From: Vibrio rhizosphaerae
GTDB taxonomy: Bacteria > Pseudomonadota > Gammaproteobacteria > Enterobacterales > Vibrionaceae
DNA: 64,000 nt
Direction: 5' to 3'
NCBI RefSeq assembly: GCF_024347095.1
Contig: NZ_AP024903.1
Coordinates: 1,922,001-1,986,000 of the forward strand
The notes under the pieces are model-generated. The model did no database searches and was not told the origin of the DNA. It saw nothing but the letters and a program-made list of their open reading frames with translations. The translations under genes were made by a program, and so were the position numbers. Position 1 is the stretch's first letter; the number at the start of each line of letters is the position of its first letter. This document shows positions 17,820 to 28,655 of the stretch, piece by piece.

Positions 17820-20030
17820 TCAGGCCGCCCGAATCTGTGTGAGCTTATCCAACATGGTGCGAATCGCCGGTGTTGAGAAAATCGTCGTTAAATCAGCGCA
17901 AAGCTTTCTCCGCCAGTTGGGATATTGCTCCACGGTTCCCGGCACATTAACCGGCTCATCCATCGCCAGTAAATCTTCCAGCTGAATACTGACCAACGCG
18001 GAACGACCAGAAGCGACATGCAGCTGAATTAACTCGCCCAGTAATGGATCCATCTCGCGGTGTGTCTCTGCTGAGTCGGTTGGCGAAGCACCGGCACGCA
18101 CTGCCTGTTGTGCATTTAACATTCCCAGCGCCTGCAACACACCATGACGCATTTGAGCGCGATCCTGACGCAATTGTTCCAGTTGCGCCTCATCGGGATA
18201 AAGTCCCAGTTGTTGTCCCAATGACAGGTCACAACCATGCCAGAACCCTCTCAGGGTCGGCATATCATGCGTACATAAGGCGGTCATCGACTGATAAGGA
18301 TAGTCTGGCGGCGGTGTATAGACCCCTTGCTGAGATTTTTCGAAGAAAAACACTTTATATGAGTGAATCCCCGCGCTTGCCAGAATGTCCGCCATCTGCG
18401 CCGGAACGGTGCCTAAGTCTTCACCAATAATGGCACACTGATGACGGTGTGATTCCAATGCCAGAATCGCCAGCAAATGCTCAACCGGATAGTAAACATA
18501 AGCGCCCTCTTTAGCGGTTTTTCCTTGTGGGATCCACCACAGTCTCAATAGGCCCAGCACATGATCGATCCGTAGCGCCCCGCAATGCTTCATATTGGCT
18601 CGCAGCAGATCAATAAAAGGACGATACGCCTGTTCCCGGAGCGTGTCTGGATGAAATGGCGGTAGTCCCCAGTCCTGACCGAGCGGCCCTAAAATATCCG
18701 GTGGCGCCCCGACACTTGCTGTTCTGACCAACGTCTGATGCGCGCTGTCCACCCAAGTATCACACCCATTTTTGCTGACCCCGACAGCTAAATCCCGATA
18801 TAAACCAATCGCCATGCCGCGTTCCCGGGCCATATGCTGGATCTCTTTCAACTGGCTTTCGGCAATCCATTGCAAGTACATATGGAAATAAATCGCTTCC
18901 TGATGCGTTGCAATAAAAGCTTGTACCGTCTCACTCTGATAATCCTGATATTCAGGCGGAAACTGCGTCCATCCCCAAGGCCGGTTCACCCCATTGCTAT
19001 CGGCTCCGGTCTGACAAAATGTCTCGGACAACACATGAAAGGCCGCCAGCGCAGTCAGGCTTTCACCACCCTGTTTGACAAACTGGATAAAGGCCTGAGC
19101 CCGTTCAGAGTGATGGGCCAGATGACGGTGACGAAACTCCTGATACAGCAATGGTAATACGGTCATTTTGAGGGCACTGACTTCGGGGTAATCGACCCAA
19201 GGGTTGGCTCTTGTCTGCGCCAGCCGGTGCTGAAAACCGGCACTGCCGACTAACGATTGTGCGGCATGACTGAGGACAAACTCAGGCACCGAGCTGACAT
19301 CGATATATAGCGTATTTAGCCATAAACGAGAAGACGGGCTATAAGGACTGGCAAACGCCGGATCGACCGGAAAAAGCGTATGCAGTGGATTGAGACCGAT
19401 AAACTGAGCACCGTGATCGGCAACCTCGCTGACCAGCTGTTTCAGGTCGCCAAAATCACCGATGCCCCAGTTGGCCTGACTGCGGAGCGTATAAAGCTGA
19501 ATGCTCAGCCCCCACATTTTCTGGCCTGACAATAACGCGGGCTGTTTGTAACACGCAGCCGGAGCAATGATGAGCAGACTCTCCTCCAAGTGACCGTCGC
19601 GGTTATCTCTCACAGTCAACTGATGATACCCCAGCGTTAACCCGGTAATACGCAGCGTCACACAGCCGTCATCATCTCGCTGTTCCGCAAGCAGGTGTGT
19701 TGCCACCGCCCCCTCAAAATGCTGATTGTCTTCGGTGCGGATTTGCCACGAGAAATGTTCATAGGATACATCCCGGCCGATTCTGAGGGGAATATCGACC
19801 GGTTGCTCGCCTCCGCGGACAACCACGACCGGCGGTGACAAGTGGGATTGATGTTTGCTGACAGCCGATGCCATCAGTCGGGCATCCTCAGACGTATCAT
19901 AGCCCATAATCGTAAGAATCTGACGCAACGTCTGCTCAGGGACTTCGGTTTCATTGCCCCATGCATCGGTATAGCATGGCGCAATCCCGGCAAGATCCGC
20001 CACCTGTGCCAATGTTGATTTTGTTATCAT
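17820..20030 (-). CDS. malQ: 4-alpha-glucanotransferase (amylomaltase) MalQ
   Basis: This is a 736-residue GH77 cytoplasmic enzyme that transfers glucan segments between maltodextrins and releases glucose. Catalytic landmarks are visible: ALRIDHVLGLLRLWW (nucleophile Asp), IIGEDLGTVP (acid/base Glu) and CTHDMPTLRGFW (transition-state Asp). The N-terminal ~150-residue extension is typical of proteobacterial MalQ. GGAG lies 6 nt before the ATG. It follows malP in an operon with a 162-bp spacer. Confidence 0.95.
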   Translation of the reverse strand: MITKSTLAQVADLAGIAPCYTDAWGNETEVPEQTLRQILTIMGYDTSEDARLMASAVSKHQSHLSPPVVVVRGGEQPVDIPLRIGRDVSYEHFSWQIRTEDNQHFEGAVATHLLAEQRDDDGCVTLRITGLTLGYHQLTVRDNRDGHLEESLLIIAPAACYKQPALLSGQKMWGLSIQLYTLRSQANWGIGDFGDLKQLVSEVADHGAQFIGLNPLHTLFPVDPAFASPYSPSSRLWLNTLYIDVSSVPEFVLSHAAQSLVGSAGFQHRLAQTRANPWVDYPEVSALKMTVLPLLYQEFRHRHLAHHSERAQAFIQFVKQGGESLTALAAFHVLSETFCQTGADSNGVNRPWGWTQFPPEYQDYQSETVQAFIATHQEAIYFHMYLQWIAESQLKEIQHMARERGMAIGLYRDLAVGVSKNGCDTWVDSAHQTLVRTASVGAPPDILGPLGQDWGLPPFHPDTLREQAYRPFIDLLRANMKHCGALRIDHVLGLLRLWWIPQGKTAKEGAYVYYPVEHLLAILALESHRHQCAIIGEDLGTVPAQMADILASAGIHSYKVFFFEKSQQGVYTPPPDYPYQSMTALCTHDMPTLRGFWHGCDLSLGQQLGLYPDEAQLEQLRQDRAQMRHGVLQALGMLNAQQAVRAGASPTDSAETHREMDPLLGELIQLHVASGRSALVSIQLEDLLAMDEPVNVPGTVEQYPNWRRKLCADLTTIFSTPAIRTMLDKLTQIRAA

Positions 20031-20130
20031 GTTTCACTCCAATGACATTGCATTGATAAGCATTCAGACGATGAAATGAGCCGAGACACCTGCCCGGCGC
20101 CGAGACACCATGCCATGCTTTTTCTGGATG

Positions 20131-20186
20131 AACCGATTCATCGATGAATGGATCCGTGGATGAACGGATCCGTAAGTGAATCGGTT
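20131..20186 (-). promoter_or_regulatory. Intercistronic stem-loop between malP and malQ
   Basis: An outer 10-bp perfect stem, AACCGATTCA (20131-20140) with TGAATCGGTT (20177-20186), encloses a perfect 8-bp stem GGATCCGT (20150-20157) with ACGGATCC (20164-20171). It probably shapes mRNA stability between malP and malQ. It lacks a T-run on the malQ side, so full termination is unlikely. Confidence 0.55.
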
Positions 20187-20192
20187 GCTGAT

Positions 20193-22646
20193 TTAACGTT
20201 TGACAGGTTGCAGATGCCAGATCGTCTCAACATAATCACGAATCGACCGGTCCGAACTGAATTTACCCACCAGCGCCGTATTTAAAATGGCTTTGCGTGC
20301 CCAGCCCTGTACATCACAATACTGGCGGTCAACCGCAGCCTGAGCATCGACATAAGCCCGAAAATCAGCCAGACATAAATATGGGTCACCATCACGTAAC
20401 AAAGTATCGTAAACCGGCTTCAGGCCGTGCGGCTCTCCCGGGGTAAAATAGTCGGTATTGAGCCAGTCAAGGCTGGCCTTAAGTAACGGGTCGGTCTGGT
20501 AGTAACGATGCGGGTCGTAACCGTCACGAAGGCATTGATTCACCTGATGTACGTTCAGGCCAAAGATGAAGATATTCTCCTCGCCGACTTCTTCACGAAT
20601 TTCCACATTAGCCCCGTCCATCGTGCCGATGGTCAGCGCACCGTTGAGGGCCAGTTTCATGTTACCGGTGCCGGATGCTTCCTTGCCTGCGGTTGAAATC
20701 TGCTCAGACAGGTCTGCGGCGGGAATGATTAATTCCGCGATGCTGACCCGATAGTCAGGGATAAAGACAACTTTCAGTTTATCGTTGACCCGCTCATCGT
20801 GATTGATGGTGTCGGCAACCCGGTTGATCGCATAGATAATCTCTTTTGCCAAGTGATAGCCGGGAGCGGCTTTCGCGGCAAAAAAGACCACCCGTGGCAC
20901 CATGTCAAAGTCAGGCTCATGCAACAGGCGATGATACAAAGATAAAATATGCAGTAGGTTCAAATGCTGGCGTTTGTACTCATGCAGACGTTTGATTTGG
21001 ACGTCAAACAGTGCACTGGGATTGATGTCCAGCCCGAGATGCTCCGATACCCATTGCGCCAGACGTTCTTTATTAGCCCTTTTGGTCGCCATAAATGCAG
21101 CCTGAAAATCGGCCTGATCGGCATAGGCGGCTAAATCGACCAGATGGTCGAGGTTGTCTTCCCAGCGGTGACCAATCTTATGACGAATCAGATTGGCCAG
21201 CTCTGGATTGCAATAGGTTAACCAGCGGCGCGGTGTTATCCCGTTGGTCACATTGCGGATCCGGTTGGGGAATAATGTATTAAATTCAGGAAACAGCTCT
21301 TTTTGTACCAGCTCGGTGTGCATCGCCGCGACTCCATTGACGGCATAAGAGCCGACGACACACAAGTTCGCCATTCTCACCATCGGCTCTTTCCCGGCGG
21401 AGATAATCGCGAGTTTTGCTTGTTTCTCGGCATCGTCCGGCCACTGTTGCTCGACCAGTTGCCGGACATGCTGATCAATGTCCGCAATCAGCGCCATATG
21501 TCGGGGCAGCAACTTCGTCATCAGTGATTTGCGCCATGTTTCCAGCGCTTCGGGCATCAGGGTATGGTTGGTATATGCAAAAACCCGTGAACAAATCGAC
21601 CATGCGGTTTGCCACGTCAGATCTTTTTCATCGATCAAGACCCGCATCAATTCAGGAATCGCAATCGCGGGATGGGTATCATTGAGCTGAATGGTTTCAT
21701 AGTCGGGTAAGTTTTCCCAGTCACGTCCGGCTTGCTCGTGCCGATCGACAATGTCACCGATGGATGCCGCACTGTGAAAATATTGCTGCATCAAACGCAA
21801 CACTTTGCCCGGTTCATGATTATCATTCGGATACAGCACTTTGGTCAGGTTGGCAGCCTCAATCATGCGCTGCTGCGCTTCAAGATAGGCACCCTGATTA
21901 AACTGATCGAGCGAGAAGCCTTGTTCTGCCCGGCATTCCCATAAACGCAGCGGGTACACCGTGTGACTGTTATAGCCGACAATCGGAATGTCCCACGCGA
22001 TCGCTTTCACGATCTGCGCAGGCTGCCAGCGGTATTTGGTTTTGCCTTGTTGCTGATAGGTTTCCACATCGCCGAAGAATCCGACCCGGCGGGTCAGTTC
22101 CGGCCGCAGCCGTTCCCACGGATAGCCTTCATCTCCGCGCCACTCATCGGGCGCTTCCTGTTGTCGTCCGGCAACAAAAGACTGTTTAAACAGCCCGTAT
22201 TCGTAATGTAAGCCGTATCCGACGGTCGGGTATTGCTGCGCCGCGCAGGAATCCATAAAGCAGGCGGCTAAACGCCCTAACCCACCGTTGCCGAGCGAAG
22301 GATCGCGCTCATGTTCCAGTAAATCAGACAGCGATTGTCCCAGCATCTGCATGACATGTTCGACCTGTGCATACAAATTCATGTTAATCAGTGCATTGCC
22401 AGTCAGGCGGCCCATCAAAAATTCGAGCGACAGATAATTCACATGCTTCGCGTGACGAACCCGCGGGTCATGTGCCGTATCGACCATATCGGCAATGGTG
22501 ATTTCAGACAGTGCCCTGACCATTGCCAGATACCATGACCGGGCGCTTGCCTGTTCAATGTCTTGTGAATAGGTAGTCTTCAAATGATGTAAGACACTCT
22601 GTCTGAATGCCTCCGGCTCAAAATGATGGGTTGGTTCATTGTTCAT
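20193..22646 (-). CDS. malP: Maltodextrin phosphorylase MalP
   Basis: This is an 817-residue GT35 phosphorylase that releases glucose 1-phosphate from maltodextrins. The pyridoxal-phosphate lysine lies in KEASGTGNMKLALNGALTIG, and the glucan-binding NGGLGRLAACF stretch is clear. It lacks the allosteric N-terminal extension of animal enzymes. It is the first gene of malPQ and diverges from malT, as in enteric bacteria. Confidence 0.95.
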   Translation of the reverse strand: MNNEPTHHFEPEAFRQSVLHHLKTTYSQDIEQASARSWYLAMVRALSEITIADMVDTAHDPRVRHAKHVNYLSLEFLMGRLTGNALINMNLYAQVEHVMQMLGQSLSDLLEHERDPSLGNGGLGRLAACFMDSCAAQQYPTVGYGLHYEYGLFKQSFVAGRQQEAPDEWRGDEGYPWERLRPELTRRVGFFGDVETYQQQGKTKYRWQPAQIVKAIAWDIPIVGYNSHTVYPLRLWECRAEQGFSLDQFNQGAYLEAQQRMIEAANLTKVLYPNDNHEPGKVLRLMQQYFHSAASIGDIVDRHEQAGRDWENLPDYETIQLNDTHPAIAIPELMRVLIDEKDLTWQTAWSICSRVFAYTNHTLMPEALETWRKSLMTKLLPRHMALIADIDQHVRQLVEQQWPDDAEKQAKLAIISAGKEPMVRMANLCVVGSYAVNGVAAMHTELVQKELFPEFNTLFPNRIRNVTNGITPRRWLTYCNPELANLIRHKIGHRWEDNLDHLVDLAAYADQADFQAAFMATKRANKERLAQWVSEHLGLDINPSALFDVQIKRLHEYKRQHLNLLHILSLYHRLLHEPDFDMVPRVVFFAAKAAPGYHLAKEIIYAINRVADTINHDERVNDKLKVVFIPDYRVSIAELIIPAADLSEQISTAGKEASGTGNMKLALNGALTIGTMDGANVEIREEVGEENIFIFGLNVHQVNQCLRDGYDPHRYYQTDPLLKASLDWLNTDYFTPGEPHGLKPVYDTLLRDGDPYLCLADFRAYVDAQAAVDRQYCDVQGWARKAILNTALVGKFSSDRSIRDYVETIWHLQPVKR

Positions 22647-22928
22647 GACGATCTCACTCTCTGCAGCATCTTGCTTACATTTAAGGGCTCAAGGTATGGG
22701 GATATCCTGCATAGTCCTGCGTCATGAAACATCCTCCCGCGGTGGGGGAATTATGGTAGGAGTCAATGGGCGTAGAGCCCGATGATTGACCGAAAAGCTC
22801 AAAAGAACATCACTCAATTCACAAAATTGTTAGGAATTTGTGTATTAAGAAGTCGATCAAGTTCCGAACCGGATGCTCCACGCTAAACTAACCGGAATTT
22901 ATGCAAAGCGAAGAAAAATACAGAATTT
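22647..22928. promoter_or_regulatory. Divergent malPQ / malT control region
   Basis: This 282-bp gap holds MalT-box-like motifs. Read toward malP, GGGAGGATG (complement of 22731-22739) is the best, and TGGGGGAATT at 22744-22753 and TATGGGGATAT at 22696-22706 are further candidates. These should mediate MalT activation of malPQ. A CACAAA...TTTGTG inverted repeat near 22818-22841 does not match a CRP site well. Confidence 0.5.
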
Positions 22929-25637
22929 ATGTGGATTCCATCAAAACTGACACGTCCAAGTCGTCTGCACCATGCAATCTCACGACAGCGGGTACTCGAT
23001 GCCCTGCGTCATGCACATCAATGTAAAGTCGTGTTGTTTCGCTCACCGGCCGGTTACGGTAAGACCACCATGGCAGCTCAGTGGCTGGCTGACAGCCCGG
23101 CGGTCGGCTGGTATAGCATTGATGAGGGTGACAATGATTCGTTCCGGTTCATCAATTACTTTATTCAGGCGATTAATATGGCCACCGGCAATGGTTGTCC
23201 GAATAGCCAGACCCTTGCCGAGCGCAGTCAATACGCTTCGGTCTCTTCGCTGTTTGCCGAACTCTTTCATGAAATTCAGGACGTGACACAACCCTGCTAT
23301 CTGGTCTTGGATGACTACCATCTGATCGATGATGAAAAAATCCATGAAGCGGTGCGCTTCTTTATTAAACACATGCCGGACAATCTGACGGTCGTTGTCA
23401 CCAGCCGCTCGAGTCCGCCGCTGGGTATTGCGAACCTGCGGGTGCGCGATCTGCTGATTGAAATTGATCACGAAATGCTGGCATTTGATGAAGAAGAAAC
23501 CACCCGCTTTTTTAGTCAGGTGGTTCATGATGAGTTTGATTCGGAAACCGTCAGCGAACTGAGACATTATGTCGAAGGCTGGCCCTCAGCCCTCCAGTTG
23601 ATCGCGTTACAAGCCAAACATCAGAATCGCTCTTTGGCTCAATCCCGCCAATCGGTCGCCGGGTTTAATCATGATCATCTGTGGGAGTATTTGATTGAAG
23701 AAGTCTTTGCCTATATTGACAGCGACACTCGGTTATTTCTGATGCAATGTGCCGTGCTGGAGACCTTTAACGATATTCTGGTGGCGGAACTGACCAAGCG
23801 CAGCGATGCATTGAATATGATTGAGTCGCTCAATCGGTATGGTCTCTTCATTCATCGACTGGAGAGTGAACAGAACTGGTATCGCTTTCATCATCTGTTT
23901 GCGGAATTTCTGACCCACCAGCGGCATAAGATTATTCCTGATGAAGAAGAGCAACTCCACTGCCGGGCTGCTCAGGCCTGGCTGAAACTCGACATTCCGC
24001 ATCAGGCCCTGAAACACGCTCAGCAAACCACCAACCATGATTTGACCACTCAGATTCTGCTCGCTCACGGCTGGCGAATGTTCAATCATGGTGAGTTAAA
24101 TATTCTGGAAACAGCCATCGATGAACTCGATGCCGGTCATCTCTACGCCGGTGTGAAACTGCCGTTGCTGCAGGCTTGGTTAGCCCAGAGCCAACACCGC
24201 TATACCCGGGTGGAGGATATGCTAACCCTCGCCGAGCAGGAGATGCGCCTGAGAAATGTCTCGATTTCTCAGCCGGAACAAGGACAAATCAACACCCTCA
24301 GGGCTCAGGTAGCCATCAATAATAATGATCCGGAACTCGCCTCAGAGCTGGCTGAACTCGCGCTGAGTCAGTTGGAAACCACCGATTTTCGTAGCCGGAT
24401 TATTGCGACCTCAATTGTCGGAGAAGTCAATCATGTGCAGGGAGAACTCAACCGTGCCTTGTCTTTGATGCAGCAAACCGAAAAATTAGCCCGTCAACAT
24501 CAGGTTTATCATCAGGCGTTATGGGCTTTAATCCAGCAGAGCGAAATTTTGCTCGCGCAGGGGTATGTGCAGGTCGCCTTTGAACTACACGAATCGGCTT
24601 TCAAACTGATTGAAGCCCAGCAATTACATCAGGTGCCGTTACATGAATTTCTGTTACGCCTTCATGCGCAGGTTCTCTGGTGCTGGAATTCACTGGATGA
24701 AGCGGAAGTCTTCGCGCAAAAAGGGATTCGGGTGCTGGGTAATTTAGATATCAGTAAACATTTGCACAGTTACTCGATTCTGGCCCGGATTGCGATTGCC
24801 CGGGGTGAAATTGATCGGGCAGCCAAATTTGTCGCGCAGATAGAGACACTGTTAAACCAGTCCAGCTATCACATCGACTGGACGGCCAATGCCTCGTTCG
24901 CATTATTGCTCTACTGGCAAGTGCGGGATGAGGCCGACGCAATCACAACCTGGCTGGATCAGGCTTCCCGCCCTTCTGAAGCAAAGAACCATTTTTTGCA
25001 ACTGCAGTGGCGTAATATCGCCCGCGCTCAGATTTATACCGGGCAACTCGAACAGGCGCAGCAGAGTCTGGCGTTTTTACAGCATGAAGCGCAGCAATCC
25101 GAACTCTTTACCGATACCAACCGTAACCTGATCGTCGAAGCGGTGCTCGCGGTACATTGCCGGCAACCACAACGGGCAGAGACCCTATTAAGCCAAGCCT
25201 TAAAGATGACCAATCAGACAGGCATGGTGGCGGATTTCCTCATTGAAGGGCAACATTTATATCCGGTCTTACAACAACTGATCCGAGGCGAAACCCTTGA
25301 GGATCTAGCAAAACACCGTGCCAAAATCCTGCTGCGTGAAATCGCTCAGAAACAGCGCAGTCGTTCATTGCATTTTGATGAAGAATTTATCGATAAGCTG
25401 CTGCATCATCCCAAAGTACCTGAACTGGTGCGCACCAGCCCATTGACGCAGCGGGAATGGCAAGTGCTGGGCCTGATCTATTCCGGGTTCAGTAATGAAC
25501 AGATCTCTCAGGAACTCGAAGTTGCGGGCACCACCATCAAAACCCACATCAGAAATCTCTATCAGAAACTCAATCTGGCCAACCGTAAAGAAGCGATTGA
25601 AACGGCAGAACGATTACTGAGCTTAATGGGATACTGA
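22929..25637 (+). CDS. malT: Maltose regulon activator MalT
   Basis: This is a 902-residue STAND-class activator. It has an N-terminal ATPase domain (Walker [10 protein letters not shown] near residue 40; [10 protein letters not shown] as Walker B), winged-helix and TPR-like superhelical regions that sense maltotriose, and a C-terminal LuxR-type HTH ([20 protein letters not shown], then [13 protein letters not shown]). With ATP and maltotriose it activates malPQ, malEFG, malK and lamB. Length matches known MalT (901). No strong Shine-Dalgarno precedes the ATG, in line with the low expression usual for MalT. Confidence 0.96.
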   Translation: MWIPSKLTRPSRLHHAISRQRVLDALRHAHQCKVVLFRSPAGYGKTTMAAQWLADSPAVGWYSIDEGDNDSFRFINYFIQAINMATGNGCPNSQTLAERSQYASVSSLFAELFHEIQDVTQPCYLVLDDYHLIDDEKIHEAVRFFIKHMPDNLTVVVTSRSSPPLGIANLRVRDLLIEIDHEMLAFDEEETTRFFSQVVHDEFDSETVSELRHYVEGWPSALQLIALQAKHQNRSLAQSRQSVAGFNHDHLWEYLIEEVFAYIDSDTRLFLMQCAVLETFNDILVAELTKRSDALNMIESLNRYGLFIHRLESEQNWYRFHHLFAEFLTHQRHKIIPDEEEQLHCRAAQAWLKLDIPHQALKHAQQTTNHDLTTQILLAHGWRMFNHGELNILETAIDELDAGHLYAGVKLPLLQAWLAQSQHRYTRVEDMLTLAEQEMRLRNVSISQPEQGQINTLRAQVAINNNDPELASELAELALSQLETTDFRSRIIATSIVGEVNHVQGELNRALSLMQQTEKLARQHQVYHQALWALIQQSEILLAQGYVQVAFELHESAFKLIEAQQLHQVPLHEFLLRLHAQVLWCWNSLDEAEVFAQKGIRVLGNLDISKHLHSYSILARIAIARGEIDRAAKFVAQIETLLNQSSYHIDWTANASFALLLYWQVRDEADAITTWLDQASRPSEAKNHFLQLQWRNIARAQIYTGQLEQAQQSLAFLQHEAQQSELFTDTNRNLIVEAVLAVHCRQPQRAETLLSQALKMTNQTGMVADFLIEGQHLYPVLQQLIRGETLEDLAKHRAKILLREIAQKQRSRSLHFDEEFIDKLLHHPKVPELVRTSPLTQREWQVLGLIYSGFSNEQISQELEVAGTTIKTHIRNLYQKLNLANRKEAIETAERLLSLMGY

Positions 25638-25774
25638 ATGATCGGCCTCAATGCCCCGATAAGGGGCGTGTGGTGACAGCAACGCGCCCGGTTTCGGGTT
25701 GTCGCCGCCCAATCGGGTGTATTTCACATTTTTGCACATTGATACCGGCGACTCTCCGGTCTTGTTGACCGGTT

Positions 25775-25796
25775 AAATGTGATAAAGATCACCCGA
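25775..25796 (+). promoter_or_regulatory. CRP binding site upstream of lamB
   Basis: TGTGATAAAGATCACC closely matches the CRP consensus TGTGA-N6-TCACA with one mismatch in the right half. It lies about 320 bp before lamB, at the far end of a C-rich MalT-box region, which is the expected layout of a CRP/MalT co-activated promoter. Confidence 0.75.
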
Positions 25797-25821
25797 TCAC
25801 AGGGCGTGCGTCACAATAGTT

Positions 25822-25912
25822 TCCCCGCCTCCGCCCCAGATGTGTGATTCAGCTAACACTGTATCTCGATTCCTGTTTTTCTCCGCCTTTCTCATCCCGG
25901 CACGTCCTCCAC
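25822..25912 (+). promoter_or_regulatory. Candidate MalT-box cluster upstream of lamB
   Basis: Inverted MalT-box cores occur in series: GCCTCCGCCCC (about 25827-25837), CTCCGCC (25881-25887), CTCATCCC (25891-25898) and GTCCTCC (about 25904-25910). The best match to the inverted box CCTCATCCCC is at 25891. The role is inferred from motif, clustering and the CRP site upstream. The remaining sequence to lamB shows nothing else. Confidence 0.55.
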
Positions 25913-26114
25913 CAATTTCACGCCGGAAGAGGAAGTCAGACCCCGTCCCGTTCCTTATCTTGTTCTCGAGTCAGAACATATTCGTCATACCTCCGGATTT
26001 GTTCAAGTGCCACAGTCACCGATTTCCCTCTCCGACGACACCACGACGGTTCAGCATCATCAATGGGAGCCCCGGAGAGCCTGGGAATCATCACAATAAA
26101 CAGGAGCGAATCAC

Positions 26115-27449
26115 ATGAAGAAGGTCAGTCTGATTGCATTAGCAATCTCCGGAGCACTGCTTTCAATGCAGTCTTCAGCAGAAGAGAAAGTCCATGAAGG
26201 TTGGACCGTCAACGGTTATGGACACTTACAGTACAATGTCGGCGAATCCCTGTCTTTAAATGACAGTTATGGCCATCGCCGAGACTATCATGCCGCCGGT
26301 GCTGCGTTTTCCGGTAATCCGACTCAGGTTGAATTTACCGTCACCAAAGGTCAGAACTTTGATTCCGGCTCTTGGGCGAAATATGTCCTGAAAGCGGAGT
26401 ACGGCAACAATGAAGGCGGCAACGGCCGCGGGTTCTATACCTCTTCTTCCGGTAATGAAGGGCATTTGGAAAGTGGTCAGCTGGAATTCAAAGAAGCTTA
26501 CATCGAGCTGGGTGACTTATCCTATTTTGCCGACGGGCTTAGCCTTTGGGCGGGGCAACGTTACCTCAACCGCCAGTCAGGCATCATTACTAAGGAGTTC
26601 TGGAAACAGTCCTCCGGTGTCGGGGCCGGCGTTCAGTACCATGATGCCGGATTTGCCGTGATGTCAGCGGATCCCGGAGAAGGCAGTTGTACCCTCTCAG
26701 GGGCAAACGTTAATTCGAAACAGTGCTCTTTAGACAGTCAGGGACGGAGTACCACTCTCACATCGGCTGATTTCTACTATTATGGCGTTGAAGGATTCGG
26801 GGGAAAATTCGATTTTGATGTGAAGATCACCTCGCGGAAACATGTTGATGAATCGAGTACCGCGAAAGATGGTTTCGGCGCTGCAATCACATATCATCGC
26901 GACTATTACGGCTTCGATGGCTGGTCAACCACAGCGATTACCTACGGAAAAGGGGTGTCTGCCAACCGGGGCGTTAACTTTGGTCAGTGGAGCGGCAACT
27001 GGAAAAAAGATGACCGCTCCCTCTTCCTGACGTCTTATGGGGTTGCCAATCTGGCGCAAAACATTCAATTGGGCACCGAAGTGACCTATTGGCAGCTGGA
27101 TAATCACACCACGCATGATGTATGGGGTTCCAAAGACGGACTATCACGCCTGATTGTCGGGGTGACGCCATCTTATCAAGTCAACGACAACTTGCGGATG
27201 GAAGCGACTCTGACCTATGCACTGGAAAGTCTCGGGGCTGCCGGAACATGGGGACGTGAAGATGCTGATACCTCATTCTATACCGCCACTTTAGCACCGG
27301 TTCTGACCGTCAATGCCGATTACTGGGGCCGACCACAGATTAAGCCCTATATTACCTATATGAAATCAAGTGATCACGGCTATGCCTGGACCTCCGGTGA
27401 TGATAACACTGAAACACGGGTTGGTATTGAAGCTGAAATTTGGTTCTGA
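26115..27449 (+). CDS. lamB: Maltoporin LamB
   Basis: This is a 444-residue outer-membrane porin that lets maltodextrins through. The signal peptide MKKVSLIALAISGALLSMQS ends near SSA-EE. The body is rich in alternating beta-strand pattern and ends with the aromatic terminal residue IEAEIWF, typical of an 18-strand porin. The mature start GWTVNGYGHLQYN is family-like. AGGAG lies 9 nt before the ATG. malM follows. Confidence 0.94.
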   Translation: MKKVSLIALAISGALLSMQSSAEEKVHEGWTVNGYGHLQYNVGESLSLNDSYGHRRDYHAAGAAFSGNPTQVEFTVTKGQNFDSGSWAKYVLKAEYGNNEGGNGRGFYTSSSGNEGHLESGQLEFKEAYIELGDLSYFADGLSLWAGQRYLNRQSGIITKEFWKQSSGVGAGVQYHDAGFAVMSADPGEGSCTLSGANVNSKQCSLDSQGRSTTLTSADFYYYGVEGFGGKFDFDVKITSRKHVDESSTAKDGFGAAITYHRDYYGFDGWSTTAITYGKGVSANRGVNFGQWSGNWKKDDRSLFLTSYGVANLAQNIQLGTEVTYWQLDNHTTHDVWGSKDGLSRLIVGVTPSYQVNDNLRMEATLTYALESLGAAGTWGREDADTSFYTATLAPVLTVNADYWGRPQIKPYITYMKSSDHGYAWTSGDDNTETRVGIEAEIWF

Positions 27450-27471
27450 ACACCGGTAAGCCCTCGTGATA

Positions 27472-27495
27472 TCAGGCAACCGCAGGGTTGCCTGA
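27472..27495 (+). terminator. Hairpin after lamB
   Basis: TCAGGCAACC (27472-27481) and GGTTGCCTGA (27486-27495) form a perfect 10-bp stem with a 4-nt loop but no T-run. It likely protects lamB mRNA or attenuates transcription into malM. Confidence 0.55.
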
Positions 27496-27609
27496 ATCCG
27501 CCGTAACCACAGGCGGTGACGGACACGCAGCTACTTACGTACGGCAAATGATTGACGGCAAGTCGTCAACAGCAGTCCCCTACAGGAAGTCCCCCTACAG
27601 GAAGTCACT

Positions 27610-28536
27610 ATGCAAAAAATACAACAACTGCTCCAGTTTACCTTCGCGCTGTTGATGGTCTCCGGGTGCGCCGCAACAAAACCGATGCAGCATACCGTGA
27701 CGCCGCCGGCTGAAGATGCGACGTGTTGTACCCGCTATCAAGATGTTTACTGGACACCATTCAATCCCAGCGACACGGTTAAACTCAATATTGATTCATC
27801 ATCTCCGGTGCGGGATTTCAGCAGCGGGCGTTCATATTTTGGTGCCTTTCAATTTTCACCGCGTTCCGGCACCGTCAAACTGACGCTCAAAAGTCTGAGA
27901 TTGAATCATCAGATTTTCATGCCGACACTGGTGTTACTTGATAGCGATTTTCAGCCGCAACAAACGGTTCAAATCGACCAGCATCAACTTCGGTTCAGTG
28001 ATGTATTTGAATCCGATCGACTCGAACAGACTTATCAGATCAATGCGGAAAAGACGCCTTATCTGGTGATTTTCACGCAACCGGCTCAGGTCGGTCAAAC
28101 GATGACGATTCCCCACCCAGCCAAACGACGTGCGCTTGAAGATGGTGCCCCGCTGCCGATAGTTACCGATACCTCAGTGACGACAGGCTATCAGGGCTCA
28201 TTGGTACTGACGGTTGAAACGGTGTCGATTCGTCAGCATTCTCGCCAACGCTCTTCTCACCAACAAGCCCGACAAATCTCAGCTAACCGCACGGCGGTCA
28301 ATCCGTCGACATCCCCACAACCAAATATCGAGACCAGTCAGTGGCAACATACCGCGCCGCCGCAAGCGGAATCCACGCACTATTATCAGTCAGCCATCGA
28401 ACATGCGGTGAGTCAGCAGGATATCGCCAAAGCACTGGCATTGTTAGATGAAGCAAAGGCACTGCGTATACCGGATATTCAGCAGACCTTTATCCGGGCA
28501 ATCCATACCATGCAATCCAAACAATGCCCAAAGTGA
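27610..28536 (+). CDS. malM: Maltose operon periplasmic protein MalM
   Basis: This 308-residue envelope protein matches MalM. It carries a lipobox-like MVSGC (Cys20), so it is probably a lipoprotein in this organism. A central beta-rich domain (VYWTPFNPSDTVKLNIDSSS) is followed by a Gln/Ser/His-rich linker (about 210-255) and a C-terminal helical segment. Its function in maltose use is still unclear in the family. A 15-bp tandem duplication just upstream (CCCCTACAGGAAGT at 27577 and 27592) duplicates the ribosome binding site. Confidence 0.88.
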   Translation: MQKIQQLLQFTFALLMVSGCAATKPMQHTVTPPAEDATCCTRYQDVYWTPFNPSDTVKLNIDSSSPVRDFSSGRSYFGAFQFSPRSGTVKLTLKSLRLNHQIFMPTLVLLDSDFQPQQTVQIDQHQLRFSDVFESDRLEQTYQINAEKTPYLVIFTQPAQVGQTMTIPHPAKRRALEDGAPLPIVTDTSVTTGYQGSLVLTVETVSIRQHSRQRSSHQQARQISANRTAVNPSTSPQPNIETSQWQHTAPPQAESTHYYQSAIEHAVSQQDIAKALALLDEAKALRIPDIQQTFIRAIHTMQSKQCPK

Positions 28537-28655
28537 TCAACCAGATTCGATCACCTTGTTCAGGCCGGGGATGACTCAACATCCCTGAGCCTGCCTCTGA
28601 TGAATTGAGTTTAATATCAATTAAACAAACTGAATGACTTATCATTCTGGCCTGA

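Noticed and set aside
22818-22841. CRP site in the malP-malT gap (CACAAA...TTTGTG)
   Set aside because: Half-sites do not match TGTGA/TCACA, and the symmetry is poor.
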